From CANMIH01 sp049116335 (GTDB taxonomy: Bacteria; Pseudomonadota; Alphaproteobacteria; Rhodobacterales; Rhodobacteraceae): a DNA stretch of 64,000 nt. The stretch spans positions 1 through 64,000 of the forward strand of contig JAGDYZ010000023.1 of the NCBI GenBank assembly GCA_049116335.1, given 5' to 3'. Under the pieces are notes generated by a model. The model had not been told where the DNA came from and made no database searches. It saw nothing but the letters and a program-made list of their open reading frames with translations. Below are positions 8,877 to 16,196 of this stretch, piece by piece (position 1 is the first letter of the stretch; the number at the start of each line of letters is the position of its first letter). Both the position numbers and the translations under genes were made by a program.

Positions 8877-9646
8877 GAGTCGATCTGAACGCCGATATGG
8901 GTGAAAGCTTTGGTCCGTGGAAAATGGGTCAGGACACTGAGCTGCTCGAAGTGATCACCTCGGCCAATATCGCCTGTGGATTTCATGCAGGCGATCCTGA
9001 TGTGATGGCCGCAACCATCCAAACCGCACACACCAACGGCGTTGGCATCGGGTCCCACCCCGGGTTCGCTGATCTTCAGGGTTTTGGCCGCCGTCGACTG
9101 CAATTGTCTGAAGCCAGCCTGCGCAACCTCGTGCAATATCAACTGGCGGCGTCAATTGGTGTGGCTCGGGCGAAAGGTGCCGAGGTGCGGCACCTGAAGC
9201 TGCATGGTGCCTTGTCCAATATGACCTCAGAAAACGAAGCGATGGCCCGTGCCTGCTATGAGGCAGCGCTTGAGGTGGATCCCGATATCATCATCATGGT
9301 TCTAGCGGGTACCGCGCAGAAACGTGTTGTGGAACAGTTGGGCTGTCGCTGGGCTGGTGAGATCTTTGCGGATCGGGCCTATAACGCCGATGCCACTTTG
9401 GTTGATCGCAGCCTACCCGGTGCAGTGATCCATGATCCGGACTATGCTGCCACACGCATCGTGAAGATGGTTCAGGCCGGAGCCATCCTGCCCAAATCGG
9501 GTGACCCCATCCCGGCGGCAATCGACACAATCTGTCTGCATGGAGATGGCGCAACAGCATTGCAGATTGCGCGCACAGTCCGGGCCAGGTTGGAAGAGGC
9601 AGACATTGAGGTCAAAGCCTTTGACGGACGGCGTGGTGCCGTCTGA
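8873..9646 (+). CDS. pxpA: 5-oxoprolinase subunit PxpA (LamB/YcsF family)
   Basis: A 257-residue LamB/YcsF family protein beginning MRVDLNADMGESFGPWKMG, followed by SANIACGFHAGDPDVM and GVGIGSHPGFADLQGFGRR, with HLKLHGALSN in the middle and DTICLHGDGATAL near the end. PxpA supplies the metal-dependent hydrolase part of 5-oxoprolinase. It is the last gene of the operon; a G+C-rich hairpin (9657-9677) separates it from convergent znuA. Confidence 0.95.
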   Translation: MRVDLNADMGESFGPWKMGQDTELLEVITSANIACGFHAGDPDVMAATIQTAHTNGVGIGSHPGFADLQGFGRRRLQLSEASLRNLVQYQLAASIGVARAKGAEVRHLKLHGALSNMTSENEAMARACYEAALEVDPDIIIMVLAGTAQKRVVEQLGCRWAGEIFADRAYNADATLVDRSLPGAVIHDPDYAATRIVKMVQAGAILPKSGDPIPAAIDTICLHGDGATALQIARTVRARLEEADIEVKAFDGRRGAV

Positions 9647-9656
9647 CAGGCGTGTC

Positions 9657-9677
9657 GGGCGGGGCTAAACCCCGCCC
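9657..9677 (+). terminator. Terminator hairpin between convergent pxpA and znuA
   Basis: GGGCGGGG (9657-9664), loop CTAAA, CCCCGCCC (9670-9677). The T-run is poor, but its place between convergent stop codons supports termination. Confidence 0.55.
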
Positions 9678-9684
9678 TCCGAGG

Positions 9685-10755
9685 TTAGCCTTTTACGCAG
9701 GCGGCAACACGTGTCGCCATATCGCGCAGAAGGGCTGGGTAAAACGTAAGACCTTCGTCGAGATGCGCACCCAGTGGGTCGATCTCAACTTCGCGCAACC
9801 CGTCGCTGGCCGCTTCGGCCACCACATCGACCAGACGGCTATCCGCCGCAGGTTCGGCCAGAATGCAGACCGGTGTGTTTTCGGCGAACCGCTCTTTCAG
9901 CTCCGCCAGACGACGTGGACCCGGGGCGAGGTCGTCGCTGTTGGAAATCGCGCCAACCATATTGAGGCCAAAGGCCTCTTCAAAATACTGATAGGCGTCG
10001 TGATAAACAGCCAGCGGCTGGCCTTTTACCGGTTCAAGCAACGCAAACACATCAATTTGGGCGGCTTCAAGATCTTTGAGCGCGGCGTCCAGGTTGGTCT
10101 GGTAGGTTGCGGCGTTGTCCGGGTCCAGTTCAGTCAAGGCCTGAGCAACCAACTTCAAAGTGGCCTGAGCGTTTTCCGGGTCCAGCCAGACATGCGGGTC
10201 TACACCACCGGCGTGGCCATGATCGTCATGCTCGGCGTGTTCGTCTTTGTGATCGTCATGATCCTCATGCGCATCTTCGGCGTGATCTTCATGGGCCTCG
10301 TCGTCATGATGCTCTTCATCATGGTGTGCCTCTTCATGATCTTCATCGTGATCATCGTGGGCTTCACCTTCATGCTCGTCCTCATGGTGGTCATGCCCGC
10401 CACCAAAGACGGCTTCATCGCGAAATTCGTGGGTGTGCAACTCGGGCTGCCCCAGCAGTTCGATGTGCCGTGCATCCGCCGCCAGGGTTTCAAGCTTTGT
10501 CTCGATGCCGGGTGTCAGTGCGGGGCCAACCCAAACCACCAGATCCGCCTTGCTGAGCGCTCGGGCTTGCGAGGGGCGGAGCGAATAATTGTGGGGTGAG
10601 CTTCCGGCAGGCACCAGAATGGTGGGCTCGCCCAGCTCTCCCATGACCTGGGACACCAGCCCATGGATCGGGGCAATGTCAGTCACGACAGTGGGAACTT
10701 CGGCCAATACGGCCGAAGGGGCGATGGAAAGGGCAAGCAAAGAGCGGCGCAGCAT
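9685..10755 (-). CDS. znuA: Zinc ABC transporter substrate-binding protein ZnuA with long His/acidic loop
   Basis: A 356-residue periplasmic zinc-binding protein with a signal peptide (MLRRSLLALSIAPSAVLA). Cluster A-I fold motifs hold the zinc ligands: His in DIAPIHGLV (residue 31), His in GSSPHNYSL (residue 55) and His in VDPHVWLDP after the loop. Between them is a loop of about 61 residues (about 121-181) made almost only of His, Asp, Glu and Ala, with about 20 His. That is clearly longer than the loop of E. coli ZnuA, and such loops collect or sense zinc. The gene faces zur-znuCB across an 85-base interval with two Zur-type palindromes, so repression by zinc-loaded Zur is expected. Confidence 0.95.
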   Translation of the reverse strand: MLRRSLLALSIAPSAVLAEVPTVVTDIAPIHGLVSQVMGELGEPTILVPAGSSPHNYSLRPSQARALSKADLVVWVGPALTPGIETKLETLAADARHIELLGQPELHTHEFRDEAVFGGGHDHHEDEHEGEAHDDHDEDHEEAHHDEEHHDDEAHEDHAEDAHEDHDDHKDEHAEHDDHGHAGGVDPHVWLDPENAQATLKLVAQALTELDPDNAATYQTNLDAALKDLEAAQIDVFALLEPVKGQPLAVYHDAYQYFEEAFGLNMVGAISNSDDLAPGPRRLAELKERFAENTPVCILAEPAADSRLVDVVAEAASDGLREVEIDPLGAHLDEGLTFYPALLRDMATRVAACVKG

Positions 10756-10766
10756 GGGGATCTCGT

Positions 10767-10779
10767 GTTATGGTATAAC
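10767..10779. promoter_or_regulatory. Zur-type operator, znuA side
   Basis: GTTAT-GGT-ATAAC is a perfect inverted repeat with a three-base centre, 11 bases upstream of the znuA start. Its form and place between znuA and zur fit a Zur box. Confidence 0.65.
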
Positions 10780-10797
10780 GTCGCGGGCTTGTACTCT

Positions 10798-10810
10798 GTT
10801 ACAGCATAAC
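10798..10810. promoter_or_regulatory. Zur-type operator, zur side
   Basis: GTTAC-AGC-ATAAC is a near-perfect inverted repeat 30 bases upstream of the zur start, with the same half-sites as the element at 10767-10779. The two centres are 31 bases apart. Confidence 0.6.
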
Positions 10811-10840
10811 ATATCAAGCCCCAAAGCGCAGGAGATCCCC

Positions 10841-11320
10841 ATGTCGCCCATTGGCTTCGAAAAACATGACCATGCCCATTGTATCGCCTCTGCCCTGCAG
10901 GTGGCGGAATCCACATGCTCAGAGCAGGGCATTCAGTTGACACCGGCACGGCGGCGCACCTTTGAAATCCTGCTGCAAGAGCACCGGGCAATGGGGGCCT
11001 ATGAGGTTTTGGAACATTTGCGGGCTTCTGGACATGGATCGCAGCCACCTGTGGCCTATCGGGCTTTGGATTTTCTGGTCAAACATGGGTTTGTCCATAG
11101 GATCGAGCGCCTCAATGCCTTCATAGCCTGCGCCCATCCCGGCGAACGCCATGCGCCCTGCTTCCTGATCTGTCGCAGCTGTGAAACTGTGGCCGAAGCG
11201 CCTGCGCGTCCTGCGGCGGATGCTCTGAGTGTGTCGGCAGCCGACATGGGATTTAAAGTGGAGCGGGTGGCCATTGAAGCGGAGGGGCTGTGTCCGGCCT
11301 GTGTGGAGACCGCAGCATGA
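10841..11320 (+). CDS. zur: Zinc uptake regulator Zur (Fur family)
   Basis: A Fur-family repressor of 159 residues. A winged-helix DNA-binding part (about 25-90) contains LTPARRRTFEILL and QPPVAYRALDFLVKHGFVHR; the dimerisation part carries HAPCFLICRSCETV and the terminal CPAC, the two CxxC pairs of a structural zinc site. The reading frame extends upstream to 10589, but ATG 10841 follows GGAGAT and gives the family N-terminus. Assignment as Zur rests on divergence from znuA and overlap (ATGA) with znuC. The protein probably represses both directions from the palindromes at 10767 and 10798. Confidence 0.93.
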   Translation: MSPIGFEKHDHAHCIASALQVAESTCSEQGIQLTPARRRTFEILLQEHRAMGAYEVLEHLRASGHGSQPPVAYRALDFLVKHGFVHRIERLNAFIACAHPGERHAPCFLICRSCETVAEAPARPAADALSVSAADMGFKVERVAIEAEGLCPACVETAA

Positions 11321-12048
11321 CAATATTGATCGAGGCCCTTGGGCTTTCGGTGGAGCGCAGTGGACGGCAGGTGCTGAGCCACGTCGATTTTGCGATCCAA
11401 CCGGGTGAGATTGTCACTGTTGTCGGTCCCAATGGCTCTGGCAAATCTACCTTGCTGAAGGCGCTGATTGGGGCGGTGCCTGTGGCGCAGGGGGTGGTCA
11501 AACGCAAACAGGGGCTTCGGGTGGGCTATGTGCCACAGAAATTGGATGTGGATCCGTCTCTACCAATGACCGTAGGGCGATTTCTGGATTTGCCGGTGAA
11601 AGTTGCCGCCCCGGAACGGCAGCGGGCCCTGAAAGAAGCTGGTGCGGAAAGTTTGGAGGACCGGCAGCTCGCGGATCTGTCGGGAGGACAGTTTCAGCGT
11701 GTTCTCCTCGCGCGGGCGTTATTGAACACACCCGATGTGTTGTTTCTTGATGAGCCGACAACGGCCTTGGATCAACCGGGATCAGCGGCGTTTTACCGAT
11801 TGATTGAACGGGTGCGGGATCAGCTGGGCTGTGCGGTGTTGATGATCAGTCACGAATTGCATGTGGTCATGAGCGCCTCGGATCGGGTGATCTGTATGAA
11901 CGGACATATCTGCTGTGAAGGTCTGCCGGAAGTGGTGGCCCAGGCCGAGGAATACCGGGCGTTGTTTGGCACAGGGACGCAAGGCGCGCTGGCGCTGTAC
12001 CGTCACGAACACAGCCACAGCCATGATGATGGATGCTCACATGCTTGA
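11317..12048 (+). CDS. znuC: Zinc ABC transporter ATP-binding protein ZnuC
   Basis: A 243-residue ABC ATPase with Walker A GPNGSGKST, signature LSGGQFQR, Walker B VLFLDEP and the H-loop in MISHELHVV. The C-terminal tail YRHEHSHSHDDGCSHA is His-rich, as in many ZnuC proteins. ATG 11317 overlaps the zur stop codon (ATGA); an in-frame GTG at 11290 is less likely. It energises zinc import with ZnuA and ZnuB. Confidence 0.95.
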   Translation: MTILIEALGLSVERSGRQVLSHVDFAIQPGEIVTVVGPNGSGKSTLLKALIGAVPVAQGVVKRKQGLRVGYVPQKLDVDPSLPMTVGRFLDLPVKVAAPERQRALKEAGAESLEDRQLADLSGGQFQRVLLARALLNTPDVLFLDEPTTALDQPGSAAFYRLIERVRDQLGCAVLMISHELHVVMSASDRVICMNGHICCEGLPEVVAQAEEYRALFGTGTQGALALYRHEHSHSHDDGCSHA

Positions 12049-12832
12049 TGATTTTCTGGTGCGTGCCGCGCTGGGCGCGGTGGGTGTTGCCTTGGCAGCA
12101 GCCCCATTGGGGGTTTTTGTGGTCTGGCGTCGTATGGCCTATTTTGGCGATGCAACCGCGCATGCTTCGATCCTCGGGGTGGCTTTGGCACTGGCGCTTT
12201 CGGTTCCGATTTTTGTGGGCACCTTGTCCATCGCTCTGGCCATGGCGTTTATTGTCGCGCGCCTGACAGGGCGTGGCATGGGCGCGGATATGCTGTTGGG
12301 GGTGTCCAGTCACGCGGCGCTTGCCATTGGTCTTGTGGCCGTGGCGATGGTGGATGGCCCTCGTGTGGATCTTGAGGCCTTTTTGTTTGGAGATGTTCTG
12401 GCCGTTGGCAAATCTGACCTTGCCTTGATCTGGGGCGGTGCAGCATTCGTCGGTGGGCTGGTGGCCTGGCGGTGGCAGAAATTGTTGACGGCGACCCTGT
12501 CGCCCGATCTGGCCTGGGCCTCGGGCATCAACCCCGAGCGCGAAAAGCAGGTGTTGATGATTGCCTTGGCACTGGTGGTGGCTGTGGCCATCAAGATCGT
12601 CGGTGCCATTCTAATCGGCGCGTTGCTCATTATTCCGGCCGCCGCCGCCCGGCCTCTGGCGCGGACCCCTGAACAGATGGTCATAGGTGCGGCAGTGGTG
12701 GGCAGTTTGGCGGCAATTTCAGGGCTGTGGGGGGCCTGGATATTCGATACGCCTGCGGGCCCAAGCATTGTCTGTTCCGCTGCAATTTTCTTTGTAATTA
12801 CAATGCTTTTTAGGGGAATGCGACGGGGTTGA
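12041..12832 (+). CDS. znuB: Zinc ABC transporter permease ZnuB
   Basis: About 263 residues of hydrophobic, multi-spanning permease of the ABC-3 family, with WRRMAYFGDATAHASILGVA near the start and a C-terminal run of helices (KIVGAILIGALLIIPAAAAR). ATG 12041 (MLDDFLVRAALGAVG) overlaps the end of znuC by eight bases and is preferred; ATG 12023 is an alternative. It is the last gene of zur-znuC-znuB. Confidence 0.93.
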   Translation: MLDDFLVRAALGAVGVALAAAPLGVFVVWRRMAYFGDATAHASILGVALALALSVPIFVGTLSIALAMAFIVARLTGRGMGADMLLGVSSHAALAIGLVAVAMVDGPRVDLEAFLFGDVLAVGKSDLALIWGGAAFVGGLVAWRWQKLLTATLSPDLAWASGINPEREKQVLMIALALVVAVAIKIVGAILIGALLIIPAAAARPLARTPEQMVIGAAVVGSLAAISGLWGAWIFDTPAGPSIVCSAAIFFVITMLFRGMRRG

Positions 12833-12943
12833 AGCACTTTGCAACCCTAGGGCGGTAATGTCTGAATTTGGCCACAAAATGACCCGTGGCGCGCCGTAAA
12901 GTATTAAAAACGGATTAATACCCTGGGGGCCATCTTAGGCCTG

Positions 12944-13057
12944 CACTTGTTGAAGTGGCGCGTTGGGTCAATGCCCGCGCAACGTCAAAAGACGCCGATG
13001 GGCCCATGATGGGCGATCCTGCGCAGAAGCGCTTTCAGAACATGAAAAGGCGCAACT
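12944..13057 (+). ncRNA. Structured flagellin mRNA leader, copy 1
   Basis: The 114 bases before the first flagellin ATG hold four short hairpins in order: CACTT-GTTG-AAGTG (12944-12957), CGTC-AAAA-GACG (12983-12994), GCCC-ATGAT-GGGC (13002-13014) and GCGC-AGAA-GCGC (13021-13032), then the ribosome-binding site. The same four occur at almost the same distances before flagellins 2 and 3. The first stem differs by a compensatory pair change (T-A here, C-G in the others), which favours an RNA structure. A role as target of FlbT-type regulation is inference. Confidence 0.6.
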
Positions 13058-14356
13058 ATGTCCAGTATTCTGACCAACAATGGTGCAACCACCGCACTGG
13101 CCACCCTGAAATCGATCAACTCCAGCATCGAAGGCACCCAGTACCAAATCTCGACCGGCAAAAAAGTTCATTCTGCAGCTGATAACGCGGCCTCTTGGGC
13201 AATCTCGAAAGCCATGGAAGCAGATGTGGCCGGTTTTGAGAAGATCTCGGAAAGCCTGTCACTTGGCCAGTCGACCGTATCCGTTGCCCGCATGGGCGCA
13301 GAAACCGTGACCGAGCTTCTGACTGAAGTGAAAGGCAAAATCGTTGCCGCGCAGGAAGAGAACGTGGATCGGGACAAGATCCAAGCTGACATCAGCTCGT
13401 TGCGCGAACAGATTGGCTCGATCGTTGCCGCGGCTTCGTTCAATGGCGCCAACCTGCTGCAGAACACCGATCAAACTGCAGGATCGGGCACAGTCAATGT
13501 GTTGGCATCTCTCGATCGCTCTACCACCGGTGTCAGCGCCTCTGATATCGCCATAAGCAAGCAGGATCTTGGGACACAGGCACAGGTCGTCTCTAATTCA
13601 GGTGGTACCTTTGCGGCATCGGGTGCAACAGCAACTCTAAATGCGGGGCAATCGGCAACCGTAGATATGAGCAGCATGACTGTTGCAGCTGGCGATGCTT
13701 TTGACTTGCAGATCTTTGGTACCGATGCAGATAACTCTTCCTTCACACAGGCGGATTTACGAACCACAGCAGCCACTGCAAACACACAGGCCCAGATGGC
13801 GACCTCAGATCTGGCCTATGTGGCACGTGATGGCGATACCGCTGCTGATGTAGCGAAGGCGCTGCAGTCCAAGTGGGAATCCTATGCTTCTGACAACAGC
13901 ATTGACGCAAGCACTCTATCGATCTCCGCGAGTGGTAGCGGGTTGAGCATTTCTTCAACTGTTACGGATGGTACGGATACAATCGCAGTGACAGTGTCGA
14001 CGTTGAGCGCGGCTGCCGGGAACACCGTGGGTGGTGGTCTGGAAAACTTGGCGGACATCGATGTGACAACTGCTGCAGGCGTCGACTCGGCCTTGACCGA
14101 AATTGAAGGCTTGATCCAAACATCGATCGATGCGGCGGCGTCGTTTGGTTCGGCGCAGGGGCGTCTGGAAACTCAGTCCGAGTTTGTTGACAAACTGTCG
14201 GGTAGTCTCAAATCGGGTATCGGCGCACTTGTGGATACCGACATGGAGGAGGCTTCGGCCAAGCTCAAAGCGCTGCAGGTGCAGCAGCAGTTGGCGGTTC
14301 AATCGCTGTCGATGGCCAACAGTGCCCCACAGCAGCTTCTGAGCCTGTTCCGCTAA
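13058..14356 (+). CDS. Flagellin (first of three tandem copies)
   Basis: A 432-residue flagellin. The N-terminal D0/D1 part (1 to about 165: MSSILTNNGATTALATLKSI, ISTGKKVHSAADNAA, QSTVSVARMGAETVTELL) and the C-terminal D1/D0 part (about 340-432, ending NSAPQQLLSLFR) are nearly identical to the two copies downstream. The central surface-exposed segment (about 166-335) is distinct and the longest of the three. The protein is exported by the flagellar type III system and polymerises into the filament. No cysteine is present. The start follows AAAAGG. A conserved leader (12944-13057) precedes it and a terminator follows. Confidence 0.96.
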   Translation: MSSILTNNGATTALATLKSINSSIEGTQYQISTGKKVHSAADNAASWAISKAMEADVAGFEKISESLSLGQSTVSVARMGAETVTELLTEVKGKIVAAQEENVDRDKIQADISSLREQIGSIVAAASFNGANLLQNTDQTAGSGTVNVLASLDRSTTGVSASDIAISKQDLGTQAQVVSNSGGTFAASGATATLNAGQSATVDMSSMTVAAGDAFDLQIFGTDADNSSFTQADLRTTAATANTQAQMATSDLAYVARDGDTAADVAKALQSKWESYASDNSIDASTLSISASGSGLSISSTVTDGTDTIAVTVSTLSAAAGNTVGGGLENLADIDVTTAAGVDSALTEIEGLIQTSIDAAASFGSAQGRLETQSEFVDKLSGSLKSGIGALVDTDMEEASAKLKALQVQQQLAVQSLSMANSAPQQLLSLFR

Positions 14357-14374
14357 CTTAAGTTAAAAAGTGCA

Positions 14375-14442
14375 GCATCATCTGTTAACAGGTGGTGCGG
14401 TTCCCTCAAGTGGGTCGCTTGCAAAAGCGGCCCATTTTCTTT
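14375..14442 (+). terminator. Double-hairpin terminator after flagellin 1
   Basis: A first stem, GCATCATCTG (14375-14384) with CAGGTGGTGC (14389-14398) including G-U pairs, is followed by GGGTCGCTT (14412-14420), loop GCAA, AAGCGGCCC (14425-14433) and the T-rich tail ATTTTCTTT. The same pair of hairpins is found after flagellin 2. Confidence 0.75.
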
Positions 14443-14559
14443 GGTTATATATTTGTTTTTATTGAATTTTTAGGTGCCGCATTTGCGCCAGAAAAAGGTC
14501 AGAGCCGCGCCGAAAATTCTTAAATCGAGCTTAACGTTTAGGCGGCAAAAGTTAACCTG

Positions 14560-14673
14560 CACTCCTTAGAGTGGCGCGGAGCGGCCTGTGTCCTCGGCAT
14601 CGTCAAAAGACGTCTTTGGCCCAAGGTGGGCACATCCCGCGCAGAAGCGCTGTGCAAAATGAAGGCGCAAAAC
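14560..14673 (+). ncRNA. Structured flagellin mRNA leader, copy 2
   Basis: Hairpins CACTC-CTTA-GAGTG (14560-14573), CGTC-AAAA-GACG (14601-14612), GCCC-AAGGT-GGGC (14619-14631) and GCGC-AGAA-GCGC (14639-14650) precede the GAAGG ribosome-binding site and ATG 14674. The first hairpin begins exactly 114 bases before the ATG, as in copies 1 and 3. The rest of the spacer (14443-14559) holds no gene that I can see. Confidence 0.6.
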
Positions 14674-15879
14674 ATGTCCAGCATCCTGACCAACAACGGT
14701 GCAACCACCGCACTGGCGACACTCAAATCCATCAACATGGGTATTGAGAACACGCAGTATCAAATTTCGACCGGTAAGAAAGTTGCCTCTTCCGCTGATG
14801 ACGCAGCGGCCTGGGCGATTTCGAAGGCGATGGAGGCCGATGTACAGGGGTTTCAAAAGATCTCTGAGAGCCTCTCGCTTGGCCAGTCCACCGTGTCCGT
14901 GGCGCGCATGGGTGCGGAAACCGTGACCGACCTTTTGACCGAAGTGAAGGGCAAGATTGTTGCGTCGCAGGAAGAGAATGTGGACCGCGATAAGATTCAG
15001 GCAGATATTGAATCACTTCGCGATCAAATCGGTTCGATTGTCGCGGCGGCTTCATTCAACGGCGCGAATTTGTTGCAGAACACCGAAACAACCTCGGGTT
15101 CAGGTAGCGTAAATGTGCTGGCATCGCTGGATCGTTCCTCTTCGGGCGTATCGGCATCTGATATCACAATCTCGAAGCAGGACCTTGGCACAGGGGCTGC
15201 GACCCTTGGCACCACAGGTGCCGCAGATGCGGTCGGTGGCACAGTCAATGATGGTGCAACTGGGGTTGCAGTGACGTTTAGCGCAGCAGCGGCTTCAGGT
15301 AATACTTACGTCGTTGAAAGCGGTGCAGCGGGTTTGTCTGCAAATGTTGGTTATGTGGCACGCGAAGGCGATACGCTGACTGATGTGACCGGAGCTATGG
15401 TCGAACGCTTGAATTTCCAGGCTGAATCTGACGGTATCGACATCAGCTTTGCCACCAACAGCAATGCTGGTGAAATTGTGATGACAAACAACTCGGGTGC
15501 GAACATCACGATTGCCAACACTGCTACAAACGAAGCTACAGGCGGTACCGTAGGTGGTTCGCTTGAACTGCTGTCCAAAATTGATGTGACCACCGACAAC
15601 GGTTCCGAGGCGGCGCTTGGGGCGATCGAGGGCATGATCCAAGGCTCGATTGATGCGGCGGCGTCGTTTGGTTCGGCACAGGGTCGTCTGGAAACCCAGT
15701 CAGACTTTGTTGATAAACTGTCGAGCAACCTCAAGTCCGGCATTGGTGCACTTGTGGACACCGATATGGAAGAGGCTTCGGCCAAGCTCAAAGCGCTGCA
15801 GGTGCAGCAGCAGCTGGCGGTTCAATCGCTGTCGATGGCCAACAGCGCTCCACAGCAGCTTCTGAGCCTGTTCCGCTAA
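14674..15879 (+). CDS. Flagellin (second tandem copy)
   Basis: A 401-residue flagellin whose ends match copies 1 and 3 almost exactly; the central segment (about 165-305) is unique but close in layout to copy 3 (both contain VAREGDTL..VT and SLELLSKIDVTTDNG). An in-frame start at 14626 would add 16 residues encoded by the conserved leader; ATG 14674 is chosen because it matches copy 1 and has GAAGG at 14661-14665. It is probably a filament subunit that lets the cell vary or mix filament surface composition. Confidence 0.95.
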   Translation: MSSILTNNGATTALATLKSINMGIENTQYQISTGKKVASSADDAAAWAISKAMEADVQGFQKISESLSLGQSTVSVARMGAETVTDLLTEVKGKIVASQEENVDRDKIQADIESLRDQIGSIVAAASFNGANLLQNTETTSGSGSVNVLASLDRSSSGVSASDITISKQDLGTGAATLGTTGAADAVGGTVNDGATGVAVTFSAAAASGNTYVVESGAAGLSANVGYVAREGDTLTDVTGAMVERLNFQAESDGIDISFATNSNAGEIVMTNNSGANITIANTATNEATGGTVGGSLELLSKIDVTTDNGSEAALGAIEGMIQGSIDAAASFGSAQGRLETQSDFVDKLSSNLKSGIGALVDTDMEEASAKLKALQVQQQLAVQSLSMANSAPQQLLSLFR

Positions 15880-15897
15880 CTTAAGTTAAAAAGTGCA

Positions 15898-15965
15898 GCA
15901 TCATCTGCTGACAGGTGGTGCGGTACCCTCAAGTGGGTCGCTTGCAAAAGCGGCCCATTTTCGTT
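15898..15965 (+). terminator. Double-hairpin terminator after flagellin 2
   Basis: GCATCATCTG (15898-15907) pairs with CAGGTGGTGC (15912-15921). Next is GGGTCGCTT (15935-15943), GCAA, AAGCGGCCC (15948-15956), then ATTTTCGTT. It matches the element after flagellin 1 apart from loop changes. Confidence 0.75.
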
Positions 15966-16082
15966 GGTTATATGTCTGTTTTTATTGAAGTTGTAGGTGC
16001 CGTATTTGCGCCAGAAAAAGGTCAGAGCCGCGCCGAAAACTCTTAAAGAGCGCTTAACGTTTAGGGGGCAAAAGTTAACCCG

Positions 16083-16196
16083 CACTCTTAAGAGTGGCGC
16101 GGATGGGCCTGTGTCCTCGGCATCGTCAAAAGACGTCTTTGGCCCAAGGTGGGCACATCCCGCGCAGAAGCGCTGTGCAAAATGAAGGCGCAAAAC
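16083..16196 (+). ncRNA. Structured flagellin mRNA leader, copy 3
   Basis: Hairpins CACTC-TTAA-GAGTG (16083-16096), CGTC-AAAA-GACG (16124-16135), GCCC-AAGGT-GGGC (16142-16154) and GCGC-AGAA-GCGC (16162-16173). The spacing to ATG 16197 is the same as in copy 2. The upstream spacer (15966-16082) shows no gene. Confidence 0.6.

Noticed and set aside
10200..10400. Short repeats resembling a CRISPR or satellite array
   Set aside because: They are irregular repeats of His, Asp and Glu codons in the ZnuA loop, without uniform spacers.
9652..10599. Plus-strand open frame of 315 codons with a hydrophobic Met/Ile/Val-rich stretch opposite znuA
   Set aside because: The apparent membrane segment is the complement of the His/Asp/Glu codons of the ZnuA loop; znuA is certain.
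12860..12943. Sigma-28 promoter for flagellin 1 (TAAAGTAT near 12897 with GGATTAAT downstream)
   Set aside because: The spacing of the two elements does not fit a sigma-28 promoter, and the pattern is not kept in front of copies 2 and 3.
14626..14673. Longer flagellin 2 and 3 proteins starting at 14626 and 16149
   Set aside because: The extra 16 codons coincide with the conserved leader hairpins. The downstream ATG has a proper ribosome-binding site and matches copy 1, which lacks such an extension.
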